DNA of 64,000 nt. It comes from Paraburkholderia phytofirmans OLGA172. GTDB lineage: Bacteria; Pseudomonadota; Gammaproteobacteria; Burkholderiales; Burkholderiaceae. Location of the stretch: the NCBI RefSeq assembly GCF_001634365.1, contig NZ_CP014578.1:3968001-4032000 (forward strand), given 5' to 3'. Under the pieces are notes generated by a model. That model was not told where the DNA came from. It did not search any database and worked only from the letters and a program-made list of their open reading frames with translations. The translations under genes and the position numbers were made by a program. Positions 38,912 through 51,718 of the stretch are shown one piece after another. Numbering within the stretch: the stretch's first letter is position 1; every line of letters begins with the position of its first letter.

Positions 38912-41900
38912 TTACCACTGATACGACGCGCCTGCGCCGTAGGTCGTATCCGCCGCGCTGATCCCCGCGCCGACCTTGACCTTCAGGTTCGCGGTTACAC
39001 GCGCCGACGCGCCCAGTGCCATAGCCTGATAGCCCTTGTAGCTGCCGCCGGCAACGCCGACTGCGAGCGTCTTGCCCGGATCGACTTCCGGAATCATCGT
39101 CAACGCGGTAGCAGCTGCAACACCGCTATAAGCGTTACGCGCGACCGAGCCCAAGCCCGACTGGAATTGACGCATGTTCACGGCGTCCGTCGGGCCTTGG
39201 CCGTCAGCGACGTTCGTGATACGGCGTTCGTTGCCCAGCGAACCCACCGATACGGTGTTCGCCTGATCGGCCACCGAGCCTGCGCCGAGTGCCACCGAAT
39301 TGTCGCCACTGGCCTGCGCGCCGCCGCCCATCGCCATCGAACCGCTGCCGGTCGCCGATGCTGCCGGACCACCTGTGTCAGTCGCGATGCTGCTGCTGCC
39401 GGTCGACTGCTGGTTCTGCACCGCCTGGTTCAGGTTAGCCACTTGCTGGTTGGTGTTCCACAGCTGTGCGCCAGTTACCGCATCTGAGCTCGTTGCCGAC
39501 AGTTCACCGTCCTGCAAATTGGTCAGCTTCACCTTCGGCGCGCTGGCCGAACCGCCCAACGTCACCTGGTTGTGTGCCGCGCTGTCATACGACACCGCGT
39601 TCGCCACCGAGCCGCTCATCGTGCCGACAGTTGTTTGCAGGCTAGCGATGTCCGACGTGTTCTGCGTCACACGACCGTCGATGTTGGTGATTGCTGCGCC
39701 GACGCCGTTCACGGTCGTGCCACCAACGGTGTACGTGGGCATCGAGATCGTGCCGTCCTCATTGACGGTCGAACCGCCGCCCAAGGCGTCTGCCGTACTC
39801 TTGGCGTTTGCATGCAATTGCGCGCCGTTCACCGCGTCGCTGCTTGACGCATTGACCGCACCTGCCGCAACTCCCGTCACGACACGGTTACCCGCTGTGC
39901 CGGCCATATTGACACGCAGACCGTCCGTAGCCGCACCGACAAGGATGTCGCGCGAGGTCTGATCTTGCGTGACCATGCCGATACTGCCGTTGTTGATCTG
40001 CGTCTGCAGCGTCGACAGACCGTTATCGAGCGAATCGAGTGCGCCGCCGACCGTATTCTGCGTGCCGCCTTGCACGTGGTACGTCGGGCCGGTGACCGAA
40101 CCATCGGCATTGACCTGCGCACCGCCGCCGAGCGACGCAACAACCGGACTCAACTGACCAACGTTGACTGCGGAGTTGCTCGTCGTGCCGGCTGCGACGC
40201 CGACCAGTTCACGTGCGCCTGCGGTGCCCGCAAAGTTGACGTGCGCGCCGTCCTTGTCGCTCGCAACCATCAGGTCACGTGAGGTCTGGTCCTGTTGCAC
40301 CAGACCCAGTTCGCCGTTGTTGAGCTGGTTCGTGATGTTGCTCACCGAACCTTCAACGTTCGTCACCCGCGAATCGATTTTCGTGATGTCGCCAGCGTTC
40401 TTTGCAATGTCAGTCGAATTCTGAGCGATGTCGTCTGCGTTCTTTGCAATGTCGCTCGAATTCTGGGCGATGTCGCCTGTATTCTTTGCGATGTCGCTGG
40501 TGTTCTGCGTAAGCGCTTCGCCGTTCGCCGCCACGTCCAGGTTCGTCTTGTTCAGCTGCGAGCCATTCACCGCGTCGCTGCTCGTCTCGCTCAGCGCGCC
40601 ATCTGCAATACCCGCCACCACGCGGTTGCCCGCCGTGCCGGCCATGCTGATCTGCAGACCGTCCGTCGCTGCACCAACCGTCAGGTTACGCGTGGTCTGA
40701 TCCTGTTGCACCAGGCCCACTGCGCCGCTGTCGAGCTGTTTCGTGATGTCGCTCACCGAGCCTGCAACATTGTCGATCGCGTCAGCGTTCTTCGTGATTG
40801 CATCGCTATTCTGCGCAATCGCGTCGCTGTTCTGGGCGATGTCGCTGGTGTTCTTCGTGATCGCTTCGCTGTTCTGCTCCACGGTCGTGTTCGTCGCAAA
40901 CAGTTGCGAACCGTTCACCGCGTCGCTGCTCGTTGCATTGAGCGCTCCGGTCGACACGCCCTTCAGTTGACGCGCGCCCGCCGTGCCGGTGAAGTCCACC
41001 GTCGTGCCCGCTGTCGCGCTCGCCACCGTGATAGCATGGCTCGTCGCATCCTGTTGCACAAGACCGGTCGAACCGCTGTTGATGTTGGTGATCGCCGTGT
41101 TCAGCGTCGAGATGGCGTCGGCGTTCTTAGTGACGTTATCGTTCGTCGTGTACAGCTGCGCGCCGTTCACTGCATCCGTGCTCGATGCCGACACTGTGCC
41201 TGCCGCCACTTTCGAGAGCATCGTACCTGAAGCGCCGCCCAGCGTCGCTCTGCCCTTGGTCGCATCGTCGTAGGCAACGAACGAGTTCGTTGCGTTCCCG
41301 CTCGTATCGGTTTTCAAGCCGGCAGCCTTCAACTGCGCGTAATTTACAGCATCAGTACCTTGCGTCGCGGCTGCCACATTGACCAGCTGGCGCTGCGCGG
41401 TTGCAGATCCGATCGAGACGGTGTTATCTCGGTCAGCAGCAGCGTTAGCGCCCAAAGCCACTGAATTGCTTCCGGTCACGGACGCCGCAGTACCCAGAGC
41501 AACGGCGTTGGCTGTCTGCGCTTTAGCCGTTGCGCCCAAAGCCATCGCGCCCTGCTGCGAGGCGATTGCCGTGTCGCCAATTGCGATAGCAGAATTGGCA
41601 GTGGCGGATGCCGCGGCGCCCATAGCGACCGAAGCAAGTCCAGACGCGTTAGCATCAGCGCCAATGGCAGTTGCGGACCCAGCAATGGCCTTGGCACGCA
41701 CGCCTACAGCTAACTGATCCCAGTTGCCATTAGTTTTACCGGAAATTGAGGTGCCGGTCCCTGCACCGCCCGCTGTTGCGGAAGACCCAATAGCAACGGA
41801 ACTCGTCCCGCTAGCCGTCGTGCAGTAGCCAGTACTCGCTCCGTCGATTGCGATACTCGTAGCGTCCTGAGCACTGGTGCAAGCGCCTAAAGTTGTCCCT

Positions 41901-42052
41901 GCAAAAGTATCCATTGAACCGCCCGCAGCAAGCATTGCCACTACAAGTGCGATCTTGTTGCGGCTGCTCTTACCGCGGCTCCTCGTCACTTCCGACGCGG
42001 CGACATACGTCCCGGCGCGTTCATTCCATACGCTCTTGTACGACTTGTTCAT
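38912..42052 (-). CDS. Trimeric autotransporter adhesin (YadA/BpaC-like)
   Basis: A type Vc secreted outer-membrane adhesin of 1046 residues. It begins with an extended signal peptide ([24 protein letters not shown]) and a hydrophobic core ([13 protein letters not shown]). Residues about 60-215 are YadA-type head repeats ([20 protein letters not shown] and kin), followed by alternating neck motifs ([17 protein letters not shown]) and coiled-coil stalks at residues about 388-425 and 513-556 built from I-A-x-N heptads. A second head segment ([20 protein letters not shown]) precedes the C-terminal YadA anchor of about 75 residues ending GAGASYQW, a four-strand piece of a trimeric beta-barrel. 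Likely roles are adhesion and biofilm; the receptor is unknown. Confidence 0.95.
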   Translation of the reverse strand: MNKSYKSVWNERAGTYVAASEVTRSRGKSSRNKIALVVAMLAAGGSMDTFAGTTLGACTSAQDATSIAIDGASTGYCTTASGTSSVAIGSSATAGGAGTGTSISGKTNGNWDQLAVGVRAKAIAGSATAIGADANASGLASVAMGAAASATANSAIAIGDTAIASQQGAMALGATAKAQTANAVALGTAASVTGSNSVALGANAAADRDNTVSIGSATAQRQLVNVAAATQGTDAVNYAQLKAAGLKTDTSGNATNSFVAYDDATKGRATLGGASGTMLSKVAAGTVSASSTDAVNGAQLYTTNDNVTKNADAISTLNTAITNINSGSTGLVQQDATSHAITVASATAGTTVDFTGTAGARQLKGVSTGALNATSSDAVNGSQLFATNTTVEQNSEAITKNTSDIAQNSDAIAQNSDAITKNADAIDNVAGSVSDITKQLDSGAVGLVQQDQTTRNLTVGAATDGLQISMAGTAGNRVVAGIADGALSETSSDAVNGSQLNKTNLDVAANGEALTQNTSDIAKNTGDIAQNSSDIAKNADDIAQNSTDIAKNAGDITKIDSRVTNVEGSVSNITNQLNNGELGLVQQDQTSRDLMVASDKDGAHVNFAGTAGARELVGVAAGTTSNSAVNVGQLSPVVASLGGGAQVNADGSVTGPTYHVQGGTQNTVGGALDSLDNGLSTLQTQINNGSIGMVTQDQTSRDILVGAATDGLRVNMAGTAGNRVVTGVAAGAVNASSSDAVNGAQLHANAKSTADALGGGSTVNEDGTISMPTYTVGGTTVNGVGAAITNIDGRVTQNTSDIASLQTTVGTMSGSVANAVSYDSAAHNQVTLGGSASAPKVKLTNLQDGELSATSSDAVTGAQLWNTNQQVANLNQAVQNQQSTGSSSIATDTGGPAASATGSGSMAMGGGAQASGDNSVALGAGSVADQANTVSVGSLGNERRITNVADGQGPTDAVNMRQFQSGLGSVARNAYSGVAAATALTMIPEVDPGKTLAVGVAGGSYKGYQAMALGASARVTANLKVKVGAGISAADTTYGAGASYQW

Positions 42053-42603
42053 GATTTCATCCTTCTGAATATCAGTTATGGGTTTGATGTCGCGGGAGGT
42101 GTCTTACCGAAGTCCTGCGCGCGTCACTGAGTAGCAGAAGGATTAAAAACAGGGCCGTCGCAATTGGCATTTTTTGACCATCCCATTAATCCCTCTGGAA
42201 TGGAACCACTATATGACCGGGCAATTCTCAAATTAATAGGACAGTTCCGAAATCCTAGGGAACGATAAGGATTCACCTACGACAAATTGACAAAAATAGG
42301 ACTCGCGAACAGGAAACCGCCGACAGTGTACGGCTGGCAGACAACGGACACACAGGGGGACTCAGCGCAAGCGCACGAACGATGTCACGCTCAGATTAAG
42401 AATAACCTGAACGAATCACCTACTACGGAAGCATTTTGACGGGAAGAGATTGGCGCAAAAAAAGCCAGATTAAATCAACACTTCTTGACGAATGCCAACT
42501 ACCCAACATTCGATTATTAAATCGCATCCTGCACGATATTAAACGCCGTGCAGGCGGACAAACAAATCTGATCAGAAAAAATTAATAGGAGAATTCCTAT
42601 TTA
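42053..42603. other. AT-richer promoter region of the adhesin gene
   Basis: 551 bases without a gene. It contains CCTAGGG...ATTCACCTAC (42254-42280) and CCTGAACGAATCACCTAC (42406-42423), which share a pattern also seen upstream of hexR at 37774-37791. The AT bias and long 5' region suggest regulated expression of the adhesin. AAGGAT lies before the adhesin ATG. Confidence 0.5.
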
Positions 42604-43020
42604 TTAAAACGGCTTAATAACAACCAATGCCACTGCCGCCAGCATCCCCAATACGGGCAGTTCATTAAACATCCGATACCACTTATGCGAGCGGCGATTC
42701 TCGCCACGCTCGAACGTCCGCAACAGCACGCCGCAATAGGCGTGGTAAATGATCAGCAACACCACCACACCGACCTTCGCGTGAATCCAGCCTTGCCCGC
42801 GTCCGATGCCGATCGCGAGCCACAGCCACAGACCGCAAGCAAGCGCCGGCACCGCGATAAACGTCATGAAGCGGAACAGCTTGCGCGCCATCGTCAAAAG
42901 GCGCGCCGTGGCGGCGCGTTCCGTCTCCATCGCCAGATTGACGAAGATGCGCGGCAGGTAGAACAGGCCGGCAAACCAGGAAGCAATCAGAACGATGTGA
43001 AACGTTTTTACCCAAAGCAT
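42604..43020 (-). CDS. hemJ: Protoporphyrinogen IX oxidase, HemJ type
   Basis: A 138-residue inner-membrane protein with four hydrophobic segments, matching HemJ, which oxidises protoporphyrinogen IX in heme synthesis in bacteria lacking HemG or HemY. Characteristic stretches are MLWVKTFHIVLIASWFAGLFYLPRIF (with H8), GWIHAKVGVVVLLIIYHAYCG (with the conserved His-Ala-Lys), and RRSHKWYRMFNELPVLGML. It was long annotated as CopD-like or UPF0093. Length is typical. It lies downstream of proA but 115 bases apart. Confidence 0.9.
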   Translation of the reverse strand: MLWVKTFHIVLIASWFAGLFYLPRIFVNLAMETERAATARLLTMARKLFRFMTFIAVPALACGLWLWLAIGIGRGQGWIHAKVGVVVLLIIYHAYCGVLLRTFERGENRRSHKWYRMFNELPVLGMLAAVALVVIKPF

Positions 43021-43135
43021 CAGCGGTCCTCGTACTGCTTGTCAGCGTGGAAATGGGCGGGGGGCCGCCAGCGCGCTGAATGGAAAGCGTGTGCCCATCC
43101 TAGGGATGGTGACAGCGCGTCGGCAGCGAACCGCG

Positions 43136-44407
43136 TTATTGCCGGCCTTCGCCGTGCCCCAGCACTATATATTTCAGCGACGTCAGCCCTTCCAGCCCCA
43201 CCGGCCCACGCGCATGCAGCTTGTCGTTCGAGATGCCGATCTCCGCGCCCAAACCAAATTCGAAGCCATCGGCAAAGCGCGTCGACGCATTGACCATCAC
43301 GCTCGCCGAGTCGACTTCGCGCAGGAAGCGCATCGCGCGGTCATGGTCTTCGGTGACGATCGCGTCGGTGTGCTGCGAGCTGTAAGTGTTGATGTGGTCG
43401 ATGGCCGCGTCGAGCCCGTCCACCACCTTGATCGCCAGCACCGGTGCAAGATATTCGGTGCGCCAGTCTTCTTCGGTGGCCTCGACGAGCGGGCCCACGC
43501 CCGCATCCGACAACACCGCGCGCGCTGCAGCGTCCACGCGTAGTTCGACTTCCTTGTCGCGATACAGCTTGCCCAACGGTGGCAGCACTTCAGCCGCAAT
43601 GCCACGCGCTACCAGCAGCGTTTCCATCGTGTTGCAAGTGCCGTAGCGGTGCGTCTTGGCGTTATCGCAGACGGTCAACGCCTTCGCCACATCCGCGCGA
43701 TCGTCGACATATACGTGGCAGATGCCGTCGAGATGCTTGATCATCGGCACGCGCGCTTCGTTCATCAGCCGCTCGATCAGGCTCTTGCCGCCACGCGGCA
43801 CGATCACGTCGACGTATTCGGTCATCGTGATCAGCTTGCCGACCGCGGCGCGGTCCGACGTGGCCACGACTTGCACCGCGTCCTGCGGCAAGCCGGCGGC
43901 TTCCAGTCCTTCACCGATCAGCTTTGCCAGCGCCGTGTTGCACTCCAGCGCTTCCGACCCGCCACGCAGGATCGTCGCATTGCCCGACTTCAAACACAGC
44001 GCGGCCGCGTCGATCGTCACGTTCGGGCGCGATTCGTAGATGATGCCGATCACACCGAGCGGCACGCGCATCTGACCGACCTGAATGCCGCTCGGCCGAT
44101 ACTTCAGATTGCTGATCTCGCCAATCGGATCGGCCAGCGCGGCGACTTGCCGCAAGCCTTCGACCATCGTCCCCAGCGCCTTGTCCGACAGCGTCAAACG
44201 GTCGATGAACGCGGCGTCGAGCCCTTTCTCGCGTGCACGGGCGACGTCGCGCGCATTGGCATCCTTGAGCAACGCAGCATCGCGTTCGATTGCCTGAGCG
44301 ACGGCCGCAAGCGCGGCGTTCTTCGCCGCCGTCGACGCCCGCGCCATCGCACGCGATGCGTGGCGGGCGCGGCGCCCGAGGTCGGTCATGTACTGGTCGA
44401 TATCCAT
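43136..44407 (-). CDS. proA: Glutamate-5-semialdehyde dehydrogenase (gamma-glutamyl phosphate reductase)
   Basis: ProA (423 residues) makes glutamate semialdehyde for proline synthesis using NADPH. Family blocks are [46 protein letters not shown], and the catalytic cysteine in [15 protein letters not shown]. The C-terminal [20 protein letters not shown] is the ProA end signature. The start MDIDQYMTD at 44407 is chosen as the usual Burkholderia form; in-frame ATGs 12 and 24 bases upstream exist. proB is not in this window. Confidence 0.95.
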   Translation of the reverse strand: MDIDQYMTDLGRRARHASRAMARASTAAKNAALAAVAQAIERDAALLKDANARDVARAREKGLDAAFIDRLTLSDKALGTMVEGLRQVAALADPIGEISNLKYRPSGIQVGQMRVPLGVIGIIYESRPNVTIDAAALCLKSGNATILRGGSEALECNTALAKLIGEGLEAAGLPQDAVQVVATSDRAAVGKLITMTEYVDVIVPRGGKSLIERLMNEARVPMIKHLDGICHVYVDDRADVAKALTVCDNAKTHRYGTCNTMETLLVARGIAAEVLPPLGKLYRDKEVELRVDAAARAVLSDAGVGPLVEATEEDWRTEYLAPVLAIKVVDGLDAAIDHINTYSSQHTDAIVTEDHDRAMRFLREVDSASVMVNASTRFADGFEFGLGAEIGISNDKLHARGPVGLEGLTSLKYIVLGHGEGRQ

Positions 44408-44689
44408 GGTGATTCTCATAGCGCCGCGCACGTCGAGGTGCGGCGGACAGGCAAAATTAGCGAAAGATCAAAAGATTGTAAGTCGGGTGGCGGAGCTTTG
44501 CTTGACGCGGTGGCCGGAGTGGCTGAGGTGAAATCCTTTGCGCCACCAACGTCGACGCTGCGGGACCTGGTACTGCGCCGACATAGACTGTGACGCGTCT
44601 GGATGCCTGCTGCTAGTTGGGAAAACCTCGCCGGCCCCTCGTCAACCTGTAAACCTCATCAGCGACTTCGGCTGCGCCGATGGTCCAGA

Positions 44690-45811
44690 TCAGACTGGCC
44701 TTCGTGCTGGTGCGGCCACCGCAGAGCGAGGTCGTGGCGGCGGCACGGGCGCCGCCTTTGCCGGCGACGCCACCGTCATCGCCAGTTCGAACAAGCCGGC
44801 CCACGGATCGGGCGGCGGATCGTTGCGATGATTGCCCGGCGTGCCGCCGGACAATCCCTTCACCTGCCGATCCAGCCGCGCCGCCAAAGCGAGCGCCTTT
44901 TCAAGCGCGCTTTCCGTGACACGCGACAGCGCCGGCCCGATCAGCCGCTCACGCGGCCCCCACACACGGTTCTCGCGCACCAGCACCGCGAGCGGCTTGC
45001 CCGCCGCCACGCCGCGCTTGATCCGCAATAGCGTCCGCACTTCTTCAACCACCGCCCACAGCACAAGCACCGCTGCCTCACCCTCGCCGCGCAGGCCGTC
45101 GAGCATGCGTGACAAGCGACCGACATCGCCCGCCAGCATCGCCTCGTTCAGCTTGAAAACGTCATAACGGGCGACGTTCAGCACAGCGTCCTGAATCTGT
45201 TCGAAGCTCAGCGAACCAGCCGGATAAAGCAGCCCGAGCTTCTGGATTTCCTGATGCGCCGCCAGCAGGTTGCCTTCAACACGTTCGGCGATAAACGCCA
45301 GCGCGCGGCGCCCTTCTTCACCGGCAACAACCCGCTGGCCTTGAGCCGCGAGCCGTTGACCAACCCAATTCGGCAACTGCGCGCGCTCGACCGGATCGAT
45401 CTTCAACGCGACGCCGGCATCGGACAGCGCGGTGAACCATGCCGACTTTTGCGTGGCCGCATCGAGCCTCGGCAGCGTGATCATCGTCAGCACGTCGTCA
45501 TTCACGGCGGCGGCCAGCGCCTTCAACGTCTCCGCGCCTTCCTTGCCGGGCTTGCCGGACGGAACGCGCAATTCGACCAGTTGACGATCGCCGAACAGCG
45601 ACATCGACTGACTCGCGCCAAGCAGCGAACTCCAGTCGAAACCACGCTCGACGGTGAACACCGAGCGGTCGGTAAAACCGGCTGCACGCGCCGTCGCCCG
45701 AATCCGGTCGCACGCTTCCTGCGCGAGCAGGTGCTCGTCGCCGTACACGACGTACAGTCCGGCGAGTCCCTTCGCGAGATGCGCTTCGAGCGCGTCAAGT
45801 CGCAGTTGCAT
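44690..45811 (-). CDS. holA: DNA polymerase III subunit delta
   Basis: HolA (373 residues) opens the beta sliding clamp as part of the clamp loader. It has the degenerate AAA+ N-terminal domain (LYVVYGDEHLLAQEACDRI), the clamp-contact region SLLGASQSMSLFGDRQLVEL, LERVEGNLLAAHQEIQKL-type FIAERVEGNLLAAHQEIQKL, and a C-terminal collar (VLWAVVEEVRTLLRIKRG). The tail beyond about residue 345 (AKAAPVPPPRPRSAVAA) is a Pro/Ala-rich extension beyond the normal domain end. It follows lptE in the usual leuS-lptE-holA order. Confidence 0.93.
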   Translation of the reverse strand: MQLRLDALEAHLAKGLAGLYVVYGDEHLLAQEACDRIRATARAAGFTDRSVFTVERGFDWSSLLGASQSMSLFGDRQLVELRVPSGKPGKEGAETLKALAAAVNDDVLTMITLPRLDAATQKSAWFTALSDAGVALKIDPVERAQLPNWVGQRLAAQGQRVVAGEEGRRALAFIAERVEGNLLAAHQEIQKLGLLYPAGSLSFEQIQDAVLNVARYDVFKLNEAMLAGDVGRLSRMLDGLRGEGEAAVLVLWAVVEEVRTLLRIKRGVAAGKPLAVLVRENRVWGPRERLIGPALSRVTESALEKALALAARLDRQVKGLSGGTPGNHRNDPPPDPWAGLFELAMTVASPAKAAPVPPPRPRSAVAAPARRPV

Positions 45812-45896
45812 GGCTACCGATCGGCGAGGTTAAACGAGTGCATAAGCGAATGCATGAGCAAGTGCTGCAAACAAAAACGACGACACAGCGCGACGC

Positions 45897-46448
45897 TCAC
45901 AGCGGCGGCGGCGGCAACGGCGCGCGCGGCGCAACCGACGGCACCTGCTGACCCGGCCCCGGATGCAGCGAGCGCACCAGCGACAGACGGCGCGTCAGCT
46001 GGTCGATCGCGTCGTTTTCCATGTCCGCGAACAGAAGGTCGGCTTCCGCAGCCTTGGCCTGCGAGAACTGGTCGCTGTAGGTCATCGCGCGGTTCAGCGC
46101 GATCACGCTCGCCGGAATCAGCACCGTACCGTCCTTGCCAACCAGCGTATAGGTCATCGAGAGATTCATTGCATATTCTTCGACGACACCCAGCGAGTTC
46201 AGCGTAAGCGTACTGACACCGCGGCCTTCGGTGATCTGCAACGTTGCGTCCGCATTCGCTACGGAAGTGACCACAACCGTGTCGCTGCCGCCCTGCACGA
46301 GGCGCGTCAGCCGCGCGCCGGCCGCTGCCGAACCGCCGGAGATATAGAGTCGTTTGAATGCGTAGTCCTGCTGGCCGCGCAGCTGGAAGCCACAGGCGGA
46401 CAACATCAGCACGCTGCACACCAGCGTCAATAACGATCTGCGAGTCAC
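45897..46448 (-). CDS. lptE: LPS-assembly lipoprotein LptE
   Basis: LptE (183 residues) is the outer-membrane lipoprotein plug of the LptD pore that inserts lipopolysaccharide. The signal peptide ends in a lipobox (LVCSVLMLSACGFQLRG, lipidated Cys near residue 18). The mature domain begins GFQLRGQ, typical for LptE, and the C-terminal 20 residues are Pro-rich (SVAPRAPLPPPPL). The start is a GTG at 46448 with AGGAG about 6 bases upstream; the open frame continues 96 bases further without signal-peptide logic. It lies between leuS and holA. Confidence 0.9.
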   Translation of the reverse strand: MTRRSLLTLVCSVLMLSACGFQLRGQQDYAFKRLYISGGSAAAGARLTRLVQGGSDTVVVTSVANADATLQITEGRGVSTLTLNSLGVVEEYAMNLSMTYTLVGKDGTVLIPASVIALNRAMTYSDQFSQAKAAEADLLFADMENDAIDQLTRRLSLVRSLHPGPGQQVPSVAPRAPLPPPPL

Positions 46449-46540
46449 GTTGGCTCCTGGTTCGCAGTAAATTCCGCGGCGAGAGACAAGCGCCGCCATG
46501 CGCGACGGCGTCCTGCCTGCTGTCATGTTTCGGTGGGCTG

Positions 46541-49441
<2,901 letters not shown>

Positions 49442-49879
49442 CTATTTGCTTGCCGCGGGCGGCGGCGGGTCCGTCACGAAACCGATCCGCTCGAGCCCGG
49501 CCTGTTGCGCTGCGCCCATCACCTGCGCGATCACCTCATAGCGCGTGGAGCGCTCGGCGCGCAACTGGATCTCGGGCTGGTCGGCCTGCCCTTCTTTGCC
49601 CGCTTCCACGAATCGCGCGCGCATCTGCTGCAGCGTGATGACATTGCCGTTCCAGTACAGCTTGCCGGCGGCGTCGATTGAAAGAGAAATGGTTTGCGGT
49701 GTTTGCCGCGCGGGCGCTGCCGCGACTTTGGGCAAATCGAGCCGGATCGCGTGCGTGAACAAAGGCGCGGTAATGATAAAAATCACCAGCAGCACGAGCA
49801 TCACGTCGATTAACGGCGTCATGTTGATCTCGGCCATCGGCGCGGCCGTCTGCTTTTTCTCGAGTCCGCCGAATGCCAT
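49442..49879 (-). CDS. exbD: ExbD/TolR-family biopolymer transport protein
   Basis: A 145-residue inner-membrane protein that couples proton flow to TonB or TolA together with ExbB/TolQ. One transmembrane helix lies at about residues 21-42 (PLIDVMLVLLVIFIITAPLF) with the functional aspartate D25; the rest is periplasmic. The N-terminal AEINMTPLIDVML is the family signature. No tolA, tolB or tonB lies nearby, so whether it serves TonB or Tol is open; the pair is annotated by family only. Confidence 0.85.
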   Translation of the reverse strand: MAFGGLEKKQTAAPMAEINMTPLIDVMLVLLVIFIITAPLFTHAIRLDLPKVAAAPARQTPQTISLSIDAAGKLYWNGNVITLQQMRARFVEAGKEGQADQPEIQLRAERSTRYEVIAQVMGAAQQAGLERIGFVTDPPPPAASK

Positions 49880-49903
49880 GTCGCCTCCTTCTGTCTTCCA
49901 GTC

Positions 49904-50632
49904 TCAGCGGTGCGTCTGGTGGGTGCGGGCGGGGGCTTGCTGAGGCTGCGGCTGGGGGCGGGGCTGATCCGCCGGCGCGCACACGTAGGCGTGCAGATCG
50001 TGCGCGAAGCCGTCGAGTTCCTCCGACAACTGCCGCACCATCCGCCCGAGCACGTTATAGGCAAGCACCGCCGGAATCGCAACCACGAGGCCGAAAGCCG
50101 TCATGATCAGCGCCTCGCCGACCGGTCCCGCGACGTTCTCGATCTGCGCCTGGCCGCTCGCCGCGATGCTGCCGAGCGCATGATAAATGCCCCAAACCGT
50201 GCCGAGCAGGCCGACGAACGGCGCCGTGCTGCCCACCGAGGCCAGCAGCACCTGACCGAACTCGAGCCGCCGCTGCGACGCGTTGAGCGCCTGACGCAGC
50301 GCCCGCAATACCCGCTCGCCGCGCTCGACGCGGGCGAGCAGCGCGCCGGGAATGTCCACTTCAGCCGCGTGCAGCGCGGCCTCGGCGAGCGGCGTGAAGA
50401 CGCGCTCCCGGTCCACGCGCCTCATTGCCGCGACACCGTCCGACAAGGTCGACGCCTGCCAGAACTGCGCAATCGCCGGCACGGCCTGACGCCTGGCGCG
50501 TGTGAGGATCCAGCTTTTGACGATCAGAAAGCACCAGCTCGCAATCGACATAGCCAGCAACACATACGCGACGCCATGCGTGATCGCGTCGCTGGTTTCC
50601 AGGTAATGGATGATGCCGCTGCTGCCTGCCAT
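49904..50632 (-). CDS. exbB: MotA/TolQ/ExbB proton channel family protein
   Basis: A 242-residue inner-membrane protein with three hydrophobic segments: VAYVLLAMSIASWCFLIVKS (N-terminal), STAPFVGLLGTVWGIYHALG, and EALIMTAFGLVVAIPAVLAYN. The latter two form the ion-path bundle of the family. The C-terminal tail is Pro/Gln-rich (QPRPQPQPQQAPARTHQ), beyond the usual end. It precedes exbD by 24 bases; the two form a stator-like complex. Confidence 0.87.
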   Translation of the reverse strand: MAGSSGIIHYLETSDAITHGVAYVLLAMSIASWCFLIVKSWILTRARRQAVPAIAQFWQASTLSDGVAAMRRVDRERVFTPLAEAALHAAEVDIPGALLARVERGERVLRALRQALNASQRRLEFGQVLLASVGSTAPFVGLLGTVWGIYHALGSIAASGQAQIENVAGPVGEALIMTAFGLVVAIPAVLAYNVLGRMVRQLSEELDGFAHDLHAYVCAPADQPRPQPQPQQAPARTHQTHR

Positions 50633-50700
50633 CTGACCTCGCCGTTGGAAAGTGCTTAAAGGGTTGCGCGTTGCGCGAACGGACGTTCAGGGGAGCAAAG

Positions 50701-50728
50701 CGGGGCCGCAACCGGCCCCGTGACACGC
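50701..50728 (-). terminator. Hairpin downstream of dapB
   Basis: CGGGGCC / GGCCCCG stem (50701-50707 with 50714-50720), 6-base loop, followed on the minus strand by CTTTG; a short T run makes it a moderate terminator. Confidence 0.45.
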
Positions 50729-51526
50729 TCAACGCAGGCCGAGCACGTCCTGCATGTCGAAGAAACCCGTATCGTGGCCTTCGAGGAAACGCACAGCACG
50801 AAGCGCGCCTTGCGCGTATGACAGTCGGCTCGCCGATTTGTGCGTGATTTCGATACGCTCACCGATGCCGGCAAACAGCACCGTATGGTCGCCGACAATG
50901 TCGCCGCCGCGAATCGCCGAAAAGCCGATCGTGGACAGATCGCGTTCGCCGGTCACGCCTTCGCGGCTGTAGACCGCGCAGTCGTCGAGATCGCGGCCGA
51001 GCGCATGGGCGATCACTTCGCCCATGGTCAACGCCGTGCCGGACGGCGCGTCGACCTTGTGACGGTGATGCGCCTCGATGATTTCGATGTCGTAGCCGGT
51101 CGCGAAATGCTTCGCGGCGTATTCGAGCAGCTTCAGCGTGACATTGACGCCCACGCTCATGTTCGACGCAAACATGATGGCGATCTTGTCCGCCGCGGCG
51201 CGCAGTTGCGCTTTCTGCTCGCTATCGAAACCGGTCGTGCCGATCACCATTTTGACGTTGTGGCGCTGCGCGGCTTCCAGATGCATCAGCGTGCCTTCGG
51301 GCCGCGTGAAGTCAATCAGGTAATCGGATTCGGCGAACACGCGCTCGACGTCGTCCGTCAGCAGCACGCCCGTCTGTTTGCCGAGAAACGCGCCGGCGTC
51401 CTGACCGAGTTGCGGGGAGCCCGCACGGTCGAGCGCGCCGGACAGCGTAGCTTCGGGGTCGTTGAGGACGGTTTCGATGAGCATCCGGCCCATCCGGCCC
51501 GATGCGCCAGCAATGGCAATTTTCAT
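50729..51526 (-). CDS. dapB: 4-hydroxy-tetrahydrodipicolinate reductase
   Basis: DapB (265 residues) reduces the cyclic intermediate of the lysine/diaminopimelate pathway with NAD(P)H. The nucleotide-binding motif is [16 protein letters not shown], and the catalytic histidine and lysine are in [16 protein letters not shown]. Further blocks: [18 protein letters not shown] and NMSVGVNV. The ATG at 51526 is used; an upstream open frame is not similar to the family. It is downstream of bamE on the same strand. Confidence 0.96.
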   Translation of the reverse strand: MKIAIAGASGRMGRMLIETVLNDPEATLSGALDRAGSPQLGQDAGAFLGKQTGVLLTDDVERVFAESDYLIDFTRPEGTLMHLEAAQRHNVKMVIGTTGFDSEQKAQLRAAADKIAIMFASNMSVGVNVTLKLLEYAAKHFATGYDIEIIEAHHRHKVDAPSGTALTMGEVIAHALGRDLDDCAVYSREGVTGERDLSTIGFSAIRGGDIVGDHTVLFAGIGERIEITHKSASRLSYAQGALRAVRFLEGHDTGFFDMQDVLGLR

Positions 51527-51650
51527 GGCTACGAGGGTTCGAAAAGGGGTAAAAAGCGGCAAATCCCGGCAAACGCGGCGGCGGGCAGCACGCCCCGGCG
51601 CCACGCCTACTGGAACAGCAACGGCCAGCACCGGTACAGCAGAAAGGCTG

Positions 51651-51689
51651 ACGGGCGCTGCGCACGGTGCATTCCGACGCAGCGCCCGT
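51651..51689 (-). terminator. Terminator downstream of bamE
   Basis: Perfect 12-bp stem (51651-51662 with 51678-51689) and 15-base loop, followed on the minus strand by CAGCCTTTCT. A moderate terminator 30 bases after the bamE stop. Confidence 0.55.
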
Positions 51690-51718
51690 CTTAACGTCCC
51701 AAGAGAAGGACAGCGTGC

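Noticed and set aside
38912..42052. CRISPR-like spacing of repeats on the plus strand at about 40380-40520
   Set aside because: The repeats are 21- and 42-base coding heptads of the adhesin stalk, in frame and without spacers.
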